DNA of 64,000 nucleotides, from positions 97,762,707 through 97,826,706 of the forward strand of contig CP136067.1 in assembly GCA_032622095.1 (NCBI GenBank), written 5' to 3'. The notes beneath the pieces are model-generated. The model was given only the letters and a program-made list of their open reading frames with translations. It made no database searches and was not told where the DNA came from. Source of the DNA: Siphonodentalium dalli. Taxonomy: Eukaryota > Mollusca > Scaphopoda > Gadilida > Siphonodentaliidae. Shown here in pieces: positions 11,655 through 22,625 of the stretch (position 1 is the first letter of the stretch; each line of letters starts with the position of its first letter). The position numbers and the translations under genes were made by a program.

Positions 11655-11870
11655 TTAAATACACATCTGCATACACATATACGCATATACATACATACAT
11701 ACATGGATACACACACATACATACACATATACACACATAAAACGTACATATACACAAATCCACACACGTACATACACATATATTCAAACATACATATACA
11801 TATATATGTCCACAGACAAACATATATACATACACACTTATACCCACACACACACGACAGACATACATCA
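11655..11870 (+). repeat. CATA/CACA low-complexity tract
   Basis: Interspersed (CATA)n, (CACA)n and (TATA) units over about 215 bp. The long open frames on both strands are composition artefacts. Confidence 0.85.
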
Positions 11871-12013
11871 TTCATTTATGTTAACATGATCATTCAAACC
11901 GACGCTATACGGGTCAACATATATAAATATACACAAACACGTGTTCGTGCAGATGTGAAATAGAGCATGTATATCAGTTGCCGATGCTTTATAGGCGTCC
12001 TTATTGATAATAT

Positions 12014-12634
12014 TCATGAATTATTACTATCAGCACTGCATGTCAGTAATATTTGAACATTATTGATCATATTGAAGAGCGACTTATTTAATTTGTCAGT
12101 AATATTTGAGTTTGCGTGGTAAGCTTTCCACAAACAATACGTACTGCATACTACAACGTCTGTGAATAAGTCAGCTTCATCAATTAAATCAAATAACTCT
12201 GGTGGACGTGCAGTGATAAATACATTCAATTGTACATCTGGGGAAAGGCTGTCTAGCTTGAGAATACATTGAATATTGAACTGATTCATTAACTCATGCC
12301 ATATGTCGTTGCGGTATTCCGCAATGGCGTGGCAGTTTATGATGACGTGTAAAGGGAGATCATCATAAGCACCAACACATTTGTTGCAAGTTATAAACAC
12401 GGACTCAGTACAAGCTATGGTGCCGGCCACAGTCAAGTATGCTATTTTGAGTCTAGACTGATAACTGTGTGTGTATAACATGAAAGCGACTGAGTGATTT
12501 GTCGCCGATCACCGCGCTTTCCCATTCGTATTCTGAATATTCAGATATTGCCTTGCGCAATATACTTTTCCATGACGACTTTGTTGGGAACTCACTTTCA
12601 GAAACATAATTTGTAAAATACGACATCAACTGGT
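12014..12634 (-). pseudogene. CR1-like LINE, C-terminal part (3' half of a split copy)
   Basis: Two overlapping minus-strand frames (12453-12638 and 12014-12481) together give the C-terminal tail of a non-LTR retrotransposon ORF2. It has an SWKSILRKAI stretch, LSRFHVIHTQLS, then a zinc-knuckle-like CX2CX9HX4C (CNKC ... H ... C), then HAIAEYRNDIWHEL and a short helix-rich end. A frameshift near 12455-12485 breaks it. Its upstream edge is the CACTA insertion at 12635. Removing that insertion brings this piece into frame with 19530-21610, so the two halves are one element. It is dead. Confidence 0.7.
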
Positions 12635-12649
12635 GCACTACTGTACATG

Positions 12650-13200
12650 CATTCCATTAAAATGCCATGAAAATCCCATTAAAATACCATTAAATTGGCC
12701 AAAACCATTAGTTTATACCATTAATTCTTGTAACAACAATTTTAATGGGGCTCCACTGAACCCATTAAAACACCATTAATTTTAAAGATTTAATGGCCAG
12801 TTCACCATTATAAACATTGAATTGGCCATTAAACACACATTCTATTTTTCTAATGCCCATTAAACCCCATTAAAATTTGTATTGACTGAATTTAATGGCA
12901 ATGATTTGGTATACTTTTGATGCCAAGTACAATTGTCACGAAATTAATGCCCATGATCTTGATGGCATCATAGGTAATGGCCATCAACTAACCACATTTA
13001 ATGCCCATTACATTATTATTGCAAATTAATGCCCATCACTCACAACTGTTGTAATATTAATGGCCATGATTTCAATGGCTGCACAGGTAGTGGCCATCAA
13101 ATGACCACATTTAATGCCCATTAAATTATTATTGCGAACTAATGCCCATCACTCGGAAATTATTTCAATGGCTGCATAGGTGATGGCCATGAATTGACCA
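12650..13200. repeat. Left subterminal repeat array of the CACTA element
   Basis: Dozens of overlapping CCATTAAA, TTAATGG and AATGCCCAT units spaced about 10-25 bp apart. The outermost part is mainly in the CCATTAA orientation, the inner part mixed. Such arrays bind transposase in CACTA elements (established for the superfamily; inferred here). Confidence 0.8.
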
Positions 13201-13249
13201 TATCCAAGGTTTCAACCAAGACAAGTACTTATATAGCAGCTACATGTAG

Positions 13250-13500
13250 TTAACGTCACTTTAAGTGGAAGCTCATAACATGACCTACACAATCAGGCAA
13301 TGTCAATCATTTATGTCTATGCTCCACTGAATCAGCCATTTGAATTTCTCGAATGGTGGTTTGTTTTCTTAATTGGTGTTTCACGTCACTTTAAGCAGAA
13401 GCTCACATCATGACGCAACAGAGGCACAAACTCAGACAATGATGACCATTTATGTATTTCTCTGCTCCACTTTAAGAGTGACTTTTATCTCAAGCAGTGG
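13250..13500 (+). repeat. ~130-bp tandem duplication inside the CACTA element
   Basis: CACGTCACTTTAAG, xGAAGCTCA, CATGAC, ACAATGxxxxxCATTTATG and TGCTCCACT recur in order from about 13253 and about 13382. Confidence 0.65.
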
Positions 13501-13924
13501 TTACTGAAGCCATATTCTTTCTCATTATGCTAGTCCATGCCTAACCAACTATACAAGTACTACCATGCAGGGCTCTTGCATGGTGGGGAAAATATAAACA
13601 AGAAGGTAAATCAAGGAGGTAAATAAATGAAAAAGCCATGTATGCAATTGAGAAGCAAGACAAACCGGAAACATGGATGTTTTTTATTTTTATTTTGGCC
13701 TCATGTATCTTCTTCTGATTGTGTATTTTACTGAAGTGAGCCCATTGGTAATTATTTTGGTTGTCAGTTTGACCCCACCATTCAAAATTTTGAATCCATA
13801 AGAATCGGAAGCTTCACTACGATATAGAATACTCGAAGTTTCCCTGGGCCCTAGTGAGAAGAGACCTTCTATTTTTTATTTGTTTATTAACAATACAAGT
13901 AGTATTATATTATATTATTTTTTA
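13501..13924. other. Interior of the CACTA element, unassigned
   Basis: No open frame resembling a transposase and no repeat partner in the window. Confidence 0.5.
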
Positions 13925-15209
13925 ATTAATATATTGCATAATCTTTTAAAGTTAGGCCATTAAAAACAAGAGATGGACTGTCGTCCGGTGCATACTCCCT
14001 TGTTACATACCGCCTAGTGTGGGTATCATATAAAATATGACTGCTGTACTCAGACAGATGGACCCAAAAATCAGCATTTTCATATAAACAAAGATGAATA
14101 ACTATAAAAAAAAAACCAAAAAAAACAAGACAAATAGTTGAATGTGCCATTACATGTCCTCATAATGGTGAACATCCATACCAAATTTCATTGAGATCCG
14201 AGCATTACTGTTCAATTTATGACACGAACAGACACCAGACGGACCAAAAATCCAACATTTCCAGATAATCGAAGATGTATAACTCTAGAATTGAAAATCC
14301 GAACAAAACGATGGAAGATTCTTTTTAATGTCTTCATATTAGTGAACATCCATACCAAATTCCATTGAGATCCCGGTGCAACTGTTGAAGTTATGACATG
14401 AACAGACACCATGCATACATACCAAAAAGCCAACATTTCCTGATAAACAAAGATGAATAACTCTAGAATGGAAAATCAGAAAAAAAATGATGGACCCTCT
14501 ATTGCATGTGCCCTCACAGTAGTGAACATTCATACAAAATTTCATTGAGATCCGAGCACTACTGTTCAAGTTATGACAAGCACAGACACCAGACGGACCA
14601 AAAATCCAACATTTCCAGATAATCAAAAAATGAATAACTCTAGAATGGAAAATCCGAACAAAACGATGAAACCCTCTATTTAATGTCCTCATAGTTGTGA
14701 ACATCCATACCAAATTTCATTGAGATCCCATCAAAACTGTTGAATTTACAACATGAACTGACACGAGGCATACCACGCTAAAGCCAACATTTCCAGATAA
14801 ACAAAGATGATTCTAGAATGGAAAATCGGAACAAAACGATGGAACCCTCAATTTAATGTCCTCATTGTAGTGAACATCCATACCAAATTTCATTGACATC
14901 CCATCAAAACTGTTGAAGTTACAACATGAACTGACACCAGGTATACCATGCAAAAGCCAACATTTCCAGATAAACAAAGATGAATAACTCTAGAATGGAA
15001 AATCGAAACAAAACGATGGAACCCTCTATTTAATGTCCTCATTGTAGTGAAAATCCATACCTAATTACATTGAGATCGGAGCACTACTGTTCAAGTTATG
15101 ACACGAACAGACATCGGACGGTCGTATGTACGGTCGCACACACAGACGCATGTACGGACGGATAGGTGCAAAACAGTATAACCCATCTTTATAAAGGGGG
15201 TATAATTAA
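13925..15209 (+). mobile_element. Family C core-repeat element (pearl/HINE-like), nested
   Basis: About six copies of a roughly 178-bp core begin near 14150, 14325, 14505, 14685, 14860 and 15040. Each carries GAACATCCATACCAAATTTC, ATTGAGATCC, CACTACTGTTCAAG, TTATGACA, ACAGACACC, CAACATTTCCAGATAAAC, GATGAATAACTCTAGAATGG and AAAACGATGGAACCCTCTA. A decayed (ACGG)n microsatellite follows at about 15115-15163, then GGTGCAAAACAGTATA and a short hairpin ending GGGGGTATAAT. This order matches the published pearl elements of bivalves, but the assignment is inferred. No coding capacity. Confidence 0.65.
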
Positions 15210-15812
15210 CGCCCGCATCACTAACAGTCCGCTTCATGGCTGCATCAAAACTATTTATCGCAATCTCAAAACAAACAAAAATCCCCTGAATACGCTAGTG
15301 ATAGGGACTTATTTTTGGTTCACCGGTCACATTTTTAAGAGCACCGGTTATATTTACTTCCGGTAAAAAGCACGTGGTCTGATATTTTATCGTCTGTCCA
15401 TTTTTTCAATTTTGGACAAATAAAGTTTGTTTTCTGTGTGCATTACGTCAGGGATCACAGTTATACCGTTGAGTGTATATGGAGGATTAACCGAAGGAAC
15501 ATCTGTTGGTTGGGAACTATTTGCGACAATGCAATGCAAAAAATTTGATGATTTTGGCGAAATCCGGAAAATTCCAAACGATTTGACATACATTGGTCAT
15601 TAAACCGAATGCTATATCGGAAACTCGTGTAGTTTCAACGGGCAAAAAGTGTTTCCTGGTGCCAAAATAGGTGATCTAATAGAAAAATAAAAATTAAGTT
15701 ATTCACAAATACTTTCTTCTTCTTGTCAATCTTTGAAGTACGTTCCTCCCAATCATTGAAATTGAATTCAACCAATCTATCAGAACTGTCACTTTGACAG
15801 CACATGCACAGG
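15210..15812. other. Interior of the CACTA element, unassigned
   Basis: Spacer between family C and the nested TIR element. No transposase and no repeat partner seen; a few short frames only. Confidence 0.45.
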
Positions 15813-16430
15813 CCTTCTCAAAATAAGTGTCGCTTTTAACGCGGTTCTCAGGAGTTAACAACGCGGTTGTACCTTCAACACAACGCGGTCGTTGCGTTGA
15901 TAACGCATTGTTGGTACGTTACGACCGCGTTGAAGTTTAACACAGACCATGTTTATGTTAAATGCGTTGCGTCAAGGATCAACGCAACACGCGAAGATTA
16001 CAATCACCGCGCCGAAAAATATACAGACGATGAGTCATGTAAAGTAGTTTTTTAACCATTAATTTTTTTGTTTTAAATATAATTTACGATCACAAATGAC
16101 TAATTTAGTGTCATTTTCCCACTCTTTGAAAACAGAAAATCACATATCTACGCATTCGATCGTTCCAAATCGGGCAATTTATTTGCAGCTTTTGACGGGT
16201 GTTAGGCTTTTTTTTTATAATATATATAGGTACAATGAACAGGTGTATCGCACAAAGCGGTCGTGCGGTTGTGTTTCCCAATGTATGGAGTAAAACACCA
16301 CGCACGAATATATTGCTATAAATGCCCGATACAAAACTGTTGGGATATATGTACTTGTCGATCATTGCAAACAGAACTATGAATACATTTAATAGGCTTA
16401 GTAGCAGTAAATAAACCACAATTGACTAAA

Positions 16431-16461
16431 ATTCTGGTTTCGTGGTTGACGAAACCAGAAT
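16431..16461. repeat. Perfect 13-bp hairpin
   Basis: ATTCTGGTTTCGT (16431-16443), a 5-nt GGTTG loop, and its exact reverse complement at 16449-16461. Isolated, with no adjacent terminator-like run of T. Confidence 0.7.
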
Positions 16462-16985
16462 AACTTCGTCTAGTATTATATTCATTTCCCGGGCTGGTTT
16501 TTTGGCCCAGTCCGCCTCTGTTCTTATATATGCCGAGTTCTCAAATACTAATAAATGTTTTCTGATAAAAAAATTATTGAACATGTGGGACAGATAATAG
16601 AATAAAAAAAAATGGGAGGTGGTGTGTTTAGTTCTTAATACCGGATTTTATTATTGCGTTGGAGTTGTATGTAGTTTGTGTCATATTTTGAATTGAATTT
16701 GAAGATTCTCTGTCTCATTGGCTTACCTGTTGTCGCGTTTATTCTGCAAAATTATGATGAAAAATCGCTTTCCAAATATTTTAGCTTGTTTAATATGTAC
16801 GTACATTCATTGCGTTTGGAAGCTTCGGGTTCACCGAAGACATGTCCCTATTGGAGTTCATTGACACCGCTGTGAATCATTCGCGGTAGGCTTTTGATCC
16901 GCGGCCTGTCAGTAAAAATGGCATATCATTGGTTATCACGTCAGAGCGCTGCGTGTTTTGCAGGTGTTGAAGAACACATGGATAA

Positions 16986-17450
16986 TTAAAGGTACTCAAG
17001 CCGATTAAGCACCCCTAAATTACTATTTCTTTGGCTTCAGTGGTAAAAAATATTTGATTCGAGTCGAGGAACACATCCATCAAAGCTCAGAGTTGTTAAA
17101 TATTGATTTTTAAAGTTTGTAACTTTTTCGAGATGTGTACTAATAATTGCCCCTAAATTTGTAATTTTCTCGAGACGTGTACTGATAATTTCAACAGGAA
17201 CACTTATTCAAACAGACGAGGATGGATAACTCTAAAATCAAGTGTATTAATAACGCAATTTTGACTGAGAACATCTTTTTGATGGCGTGTTTCTGGGCCA
17301 GAAACAATAGAAATAACAAAACTTCAAAAATTAATATATGATAACTCTGAGCGTTGATAAGTAGGTTCCTCGACTCGAATCAATTATTTTTTATCCCCGA
17401 AGCCAAAGACATAGTAATTTATGAGGGCCTGATCGGATTGAGTACCTTAA
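16986..17450. mobile_element. 465-bp MITE with ~120-bp TIRs and TTAA flanks
   Basis: TTAA at 16986-16989 and 17447-17450 flank inverted arms that start GGTACTCAA and run about 120 bp. The arms share AAATTACTAT, CTTTGGCTTC, GATTCGAGTCGAGGAAC, CGCTCAGAGTT and TTTTTAAAGTTT-like blocks. TTAA is the target of piggyBac-type and some Kolobok-type elements; the family is not decided here. It lies inside the 15813-18028 element. Confidence 0.75.
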
Positions 17451-18028
17451 ATATTTTAAAATTATTTACATCACTGTAGATCTGTCATCGAGTTATATCC
17501 TTACAAGGATTTCAAATGACATCGGATCCTTGGCGTACAGATAATCAACCTTTAATCGAATGTGACGCTGAATATTAAATATTCAAAAATGTATGCACAT
17601 GTATATTGCGACGTGAACTCAAAAGTGTTTTGGTTGTTAGAAATCTCAATTGCATCTCTATTAATTCGTGCAGCACGATCAATGCGATCTACAATTATTT
17701 ATTAGCTTTTTCCAGAAAAATTATAATGAAAATGTAAAACATTTAACACCAATCAATCATTTTATCCATACCTCCCACCATGCCAAAATAACATTGTATT
17801 ATGTTGGCAACATTCCGTTTCGTTGACGATTATCTCAACCGCGTTTGTTGCGTTGACAGTCATGCCGACCGCGCTATGTTGCATTGACGGTTACCTCGAC
17901 CGCATTGAGGAAAATCACAACTGCATTGGAGTAACGTTACGACCGCGTTCCGTTAACACGAGAATCGCGTTGATGGTCAATTATCAACGCGGTTCCAACG
18001 TTTGAGAGGGACACTTATTTTGAGAAGG

Positions 18029-18895
18029 TATGTACCCACCTCAGCAGCCATCAGTATAAAAGTATAATGATATAAACCGGTATATATGATTCTTGTGGAA
18101 CACTAGAAAAATTACATCAGTGTCACTGGGAATTGTTCCTGATAGTGGATATCCATGGGCATTGCAGTAAATAAATACATGTAGAGCAATTTATGGCACT
18201 GCTACATTTGAATCAGATTTCTCAGAATTCCTAATATAATTGTCAGAAGTTTTTTGTAATTTGAGTGGTGTGTGTTTCTCTATACATGTATGTGTGGTTA
18301 CATTGTACAGTTCTGATATTTGATGGGAGACATTGAGCGCTTCTGACTTTATAAACCATATCCCTCACACTATCATGAATAGAACCAGACAAAACTCATG
18401 CTATGCCTTTCCTCAATATCCATTTAGAGCCATGCTTTTGGAATTGGGCAACATAGGTGTCAGAATATTCCCATGTATTGAGCTATACATGTGATTACAC
18501 AGATACAAGTTGTATTACCTGGAATCATGAAAAAAGATTTAATATTCGATTTTGAGTATGTTTTGAAAAATTTAAAATAAATAATAAATATAAAAAGACT
18601 CCCTGCCTTATCAAAACATTTAGACATAATTGCTTGTGAACCCAGACTTGAATTTGTAATGGCCTTATATGTGTTTTATTATTATTTCTATCCAATTGTA
18701 ATTAATTTCAACACAGTTGATGCCCCATTTAAAAATAGATCATCTTGAGCTATATTGTAGAGAAATGAGGAATCGGGGAGTCCATAAATATACACACAGT
18801 ACCACTTTAAAGGGACATTCAAGGCCCCGGGCCATATTCTGGCTATAAACACCTAATTCCGGGCATCATACCCAAGTTTGGAGATAAAGTGTCTA
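18029..18895. other. Interior of the CACTA element, unassigned
   Basis: AT-rich with no open frame of note. Nothing recognisable. Confidence 0.5.
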
Positions 18896-18992
18896 GTCAT
18901 TTCATGAGGTCCCCAGAGGGCAAATTTAGTGAAGCTGTCCCACAAAGCGGACCAGCGTCACCAAACTCACCGTCTGGAGACCTCATTCTGCT
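18896..18992. repeat. Hairpin made of two inverted AATGAGGTCC units
   Basis: The left arm starts ATGAGGTCCCCAGAGGG, the right arm is the reverse complement of AATGAGGTCTCCAGACGG; arms of about 36 bp pair imperfectly. The same unit occurs singly at about 629 and 908. Confidence 0.6.
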
Positions 18993-18999
18993 TATGACC

Positions 19000-19512
19000 A
19001 TGCCCATCATATTTAATGGGCCTTATTATGCCCCATGAAACAACCATTAAATATAGGCTGTATTTAATGGCCATCAATTTTGTGGGCACCCTGCCCCCAG
19101 AAATTTAATGGGCATCAAAATTGACCTCCCAAAATTAATGCCCATTATAATGACCCATTTTTAATGCCCATTATATTTAATGGGCCTTAATATGTAACCT
19201 TTCATTGGATTTTAAAGGGTTTTTAATGGCAATTAAACACATAATGTTGCCATTAATTTTTTAATGGCCTTTAGTTCCCGCCTTCATTTAATGCCCATTA
19301 CCCCAGTTAATTTAATGGCCATACACATACCCATTAAAATAATTTAGCTTTAATGGCCGTTAACTTTCATATAATAATGGCAATTTAATGGCTGTGAAAG
19401 GTTACATATTAAGGGGGTATTTTAATGGGTTTTTAATGGGAAAATCATGGGTTTTTTAATGGATTTGTAATGGTATATCATTAATGGGCCTTTAATGGGC
19501 ATTTAATTGGTG
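19000..19512. repeat. Right subterminal repeat array of the CACTA element
   Basis: Dense TTTAATGG, TTAATGGG and ATTTAATGGGC units; the outermost part runs opposite to the left array. Confidence 0.8.
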
Positions 19513-19529
19513 TGCGCGCAGTAGTGGTG

Positions 19530-21610
19530 GTTACCCAGAATATTTGCAATATCAGAAATGAAGGATTTACCTGAAACCCCATCTATGAAGAACGAGTGCA
19601 GCCTTAATAAGAAAACCGATTTGGCTGCCTTCTCGGTTGTGAGGGCGCATAGACCTCCGAAGAAGAGAAGCTTCTTTTTTTCTCAATAAAACTGTGAATA
19701 TTACATATTCCCAGCAACCCTTCTACAATATTGGTCCGTGTTTTGGAATTTAAACCTTGGATCTTTTTAAGGCAAAATCGGTTAGTTCTTTCCAGGTATA
19801 ATACATCTGAATCGGTCAAGCAACATAGCAGTTCGCACCCGAAGAGACCTCTTGGCAATATTATAGATGTATAAATTGTCTTACTGCTGACTGGTGTTAT
19901 ACCTCCAGCATACATACCGATGTTGGACATAGCAACATAGCTTGACCTAACTTTCTGTTTTATTTATTTATGTATAGGGACACCTAAGTGTGTAAGACTT
20001 TCCACTTCAGATACTTGTTTCCCACACAGAGTCCATGCCCGGTTAGTACCCGTCTTAGTGTGCTCATTTGTACTTTCATTAAAGACAATAGCAACTGACA
20101 TTTGTTCATTATATCGATACCTTTAATTAGTGCATATAGTCAGTAGCTGCTGAAGGCCTTTTTCCGAAACAGAGATAAGTGTCATATCACCAGCTTGTGT
20201 ACGGCATGAACAGTTTACAGAGTACATATTCAGCTCTGCTACCGAGTTTGCCAGTTCTACCAAAAGTTGGTCAATAAAGAGAATGTAAAAAAGAGGTGAA
20301 ATAACGTCTCCTTGTTTTGTTCCTTGCTCTATTTGAAATTGCCTGGACTGGCATTCTCCGTATTTCACGAAACAAGAGGTACATTTAAGCATCTGATGAA
20401 ACAGTAGCCATGATTTTCCATCAAAGCCAAGTATATGCAGCTTATATAGCAAATCGTCAATCCAGACGGTATCAAATGCCGTATGGACATCAAGGAAACA
20501 TGTGAACAAAATACTGTTGTTTTCTAATGCAAATGCTTTAGATTCGTGTATGATAAATGAGTCCATAAGACAGTTGACACCCTTCTGAAAACCATGTTGC
20601 AGTTTGTGTACTTTGACCATATTGGGTACGTGAGAATCGAGTCTTGATAAGCATGTTCTGGTATATAGGAGAATTTCATGATAGCAGTCAATAGTGCAGC
20701 TAGGCATTTGATCAGTGCTGTACCACCAATGACCAAATTTTCATTGTAGACATTACCCAACCCGCGGCTTTATTTAAGTTGAGAGTTTCCAATGCAATCT
20801 CTATCTCATCTTGGTGTACGGCTTCTGTGTCACATTTAGAGTTGCTCCCCCTTTCACATACTCGGTCGTTGGCGAGGGAATCGACAGTGTCGTTTACGAA
20901 GTGAACGTGGCTGTGATCAAAGCTATCGTGTGCCAGAGGTTTGTAAAGTGACTCGAAGTAGTCGGCCCACCCCTTTGAAATTTATGAGGAATTTCGCAGG
21001 GTAGATCCGTCGTATTCAAACATCTTATTTGGTCTATTTTCATGGTTCCGCCGAGATTTCATTATTTTAAAGAACGATCCTTGGTCTACTTCCGCGGCTC
21101 TGTCTAATTTAGTATTGCGTTCGCTTAAGTATTCATTGCAGCATTGTCTAAATTCAAGTCTGAAGGTGCATTTTGTAGTTTTATATTCTGCATGAAATGC
21201 GTTGTCCGTTTCTCGTGGTTTACCAGCAGAGATCCAATTCCGTCTGCGTATTCTCATCATAGAATGTAAGTCCTTCAATCGGCAGTTCCAAAAGGGCTTT
21301 TAACGTTTTTTTTGTGTGGAATCGGTTCACTAGATGCTCTCGGGATAGCTAAGATTATAGAATTATAAAGAGCGTCTACACCATCTCGGTTGTTTTGGTT
21401 GTGGTTTTGCGGTAGACATGATTCCAGATTGCGTTTATATATAGTTATTGAATTTGGTGAGGATTTAAATTTCATCCAGTTATAAAATTGGGTCGAGCTA
21501 CCGTTCGGAACTGCTATATTGAATATCGCATTTGAATAAACATAATATTGGCCTATGATTTGACACATCAGTAGCATCGTCATTAATTATTTCAACATAT
21601 ACGAGAGTCA
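19530..21610 (-). pseudogene. CR1-like LINE, endonuclease end to RT thumb (5' half of a split copy)
   Basis: On the minus strand from high to low coordinate: an endonuclease-type SNHRPI motif near 21545-21562; a linker with LHSMMRIRRRNW, KPRE and LDRAAEVDQGSFFKIM (20982-21278); WADYFESLYKPL and NLNKAAG; then the reverse transcriptase domain (20123-20760) with FLDVHTAFDTVW and GTKQGDVISPL; then a thumb-like segment with YAGGITPVSS, ILPRGLFGCEL and LERTNRFCLKKIQGL (19604-19930). The expected ADD catalytic motif reads AGD, so the first catalytic aspartate is gone. Frameshifts and stops (near 20707, 20980, 21280, 21500 and about 19965) confirm decay. It is 5'-truncated next to the 30-bp minisatellite. 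Confidence 0.85.
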
Positions 21611-21652
21611 TATTCATGTCGCTTTGCGAAGAAAACACATAATCAGAAATGA

Positions 21653-22003
21653 AGGAACATTCAGGGTTTGTTTACTGATACATAAAATATACAGGGTTTG
21701 TTTACTGATATATAAAATATACAGAGTATGTTTACTGATACATAAAATATACAGGGTTTGTTTACTGTTACATAAAATATACAGAGTATGTTTACTGATA
21801 CATAAAATCTACAGGGTTTGTTTACTGATACATAAAATATACAGGGTTTGTTTACTGATACATAAAATCTACAGGGTTTGTTTACTGTTACATAAAATAT
21901 ACAGAGTATGTTTACTGATACATAAAATCTACAGGGTTTGTTTACTGATACATAAAATATACAGGGTTTGTTTACTGTTACATAAAATATACAGAGTATG
22001 TAT
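21653..22003 (+). repeat. 30-bp minisatellite, about 12 copies
   Basis: The unit ACAGGGTTTGTTTACTGATACATAAAATAT (read as two halves, ACAGGGTTTGTTTACT and GATACATAAAATAT) repeats exactly every 30 bp. It has two common variants (ACAGAGTATG and ATCT endings) arranged in a higher-order pattern. An open frame runs through it as a 10-residue repeat (VCLLIHKIYR), a by-product of the period. Confidence 0.95.
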
Positions 22004-22004
22004 A

Positions 22005-22191
22005 TATACGGATCAAGGTATTGTGGGAAATATTCATGAATCTTGAGTACTAGTTAATTATGACCTTTGACACTAGTATCAATGTCAAAGGTCAACATTA
22101 AGGTATATATAATACAGGGGCGTATCCAATGATTGTTTCAGGCCTAGTAATTACATATTTTGATTGCCAAAATAGCCCAATTACCACACCC
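22005..22191 (+). repeat. 187-bp direct repeat, copy 1
   Basis: Matches 25094-25280 at 186 of 187 positions by eye. It contains a perfect hairpin: TGACCTTTGACA (22061-22072), 10-nt loop, TGTCAAAGGTCA (22083-22094). TGTCAAAGGTCA resembles a DR1 nuclear-receptor half-site pair. No LTR-type TG...CA ends, so not obviously a retrotransposon terminus. Confidence 0.9.
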
Positions 22192-22424
22192 ATATCCACT
22201 GAAAAAAGTGTGGATATTCTGTTTATTATATACTTTAGTTACTTGCCTATGGGCCCCAATGGATGTCAATACATCAGAAATTTCAAGCTGATATTACTCA
22301 CTAGTGGGATATCACTTATATCTCACTGCTAAAACCTTATAATTCATGGGCAAGTATATAATAAAATGACATTACCCGATGTAAAGCCACGAAGATTTAT
22401 GTAAAGGATAATGGCTGAAAACTG
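22192..22424. other. Unassigned spacer
   Basis: Short AT-rich stretch after the first 187-bp repeat; no signal seen. Confidence 0.4.
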
Positions 22425-22425
22425 T

Positions 22426-22625
22426 ACAGTATTTCAGTGAATGGATCGATCGAGGCCGTAGGCCGAGATCGTTCCTTTCGCTGAAATAATGTACATTTTG
22501 GAGCTATTGTCTGACTTAAAACATGGCCGAGTCCATTTGTTTGATGCGTCACCTCTTATCAGAATGGACTAACCTGAAATTGGACTCGATGAACAAAGGA
22601 GTGACGTCATAGCCATGTTTTAAAT
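22426..22625. repeat. Two adjacent inverted repeats
   Basis: The first: GTACAGTATTTCAGTGAA near 22427 pairs with TTCGCTGAAATAATGTAC near 22475, around a GAGGCCGTAGGCCGAG core. The second: TTAAAACATGGC near 22517 pairs with GCCATGTTTTAA near 22612, with GCGTCACCTC and GGAGTGACGTC inside. These look like terminal or internal parts of a small non-autonomous DNA element. Confidence 0.5.

Larger units (their letters stand above)
15813..18028. mobile_element. 2.2-kb TIR element with AACGCGGTT subterminal repeats
   Basis: The left end CCTTCTCAAAATAAGTGTC (15813-15831) is matched by its perfect reverse complement at 18010-18028. Just inside both ends lie many AACGCGGTT/AACCGCGTT and GTTGCGTTGA units (about 15835-15960 and 17815-18000), a subterminal array much richer in GC than the interior. 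No transposase frame was seen. I could not define a target duplication, so the exact ends and superfamily are open. It is nested in the CACTA element and carries the TTAA MITE. Confidence 0.65.
12635..19529. mobile_element. CACTA/EnSpm-type DNA transposon, non-autonomous, inserted in a LINE
   Basis: The left end reads CACTACTG at 12635-12642 and the right end CAGTAGTG at 19522-19529, a perfect 8-bp terminal inverted repeat. GTG lies immediately outside both ends (12632-12634 and 19530-19532), a 3-bp target duplication as expected for CACTA elements. Each end carries about 500 bp of densely repeated TTTAATGG/CCATTAAA motifs in largely opposite orientation, like the subterminal arrays of that superfamily. 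The flanks are two pieces of one LINE frame that rejoin exactly when the element and one GTG are removed. No transposase was found inside, only other repeats, so it is non-autonomous. Confidence 0.72.

Noticed and set aside
11523-11963. Threonine/histidine-rich 146-aa frame and antisense frames
   Set aside because: Translated CATA/CACA low-complexity DNA.
12628-19516. Longer, imperfect 11-bp target duplication (AACTGGTGCAC / AATTGGTGTGC)
   Set aside because: It would leave four extra residues in the rejoined LINE and ignores the perfect CACTACTG ends; the 3-bp GTG model is more economical.
21653-22003. CRISPR-like regular 30-bp repeats
   Set aside because: There are no spacers between repeats and the context is eukaryotic; it is a minisatellite.
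21624-22046. Protein of 10-residue repeats
   Set aside because: The 30-bp period forces an open frame; no start context or expression hint.
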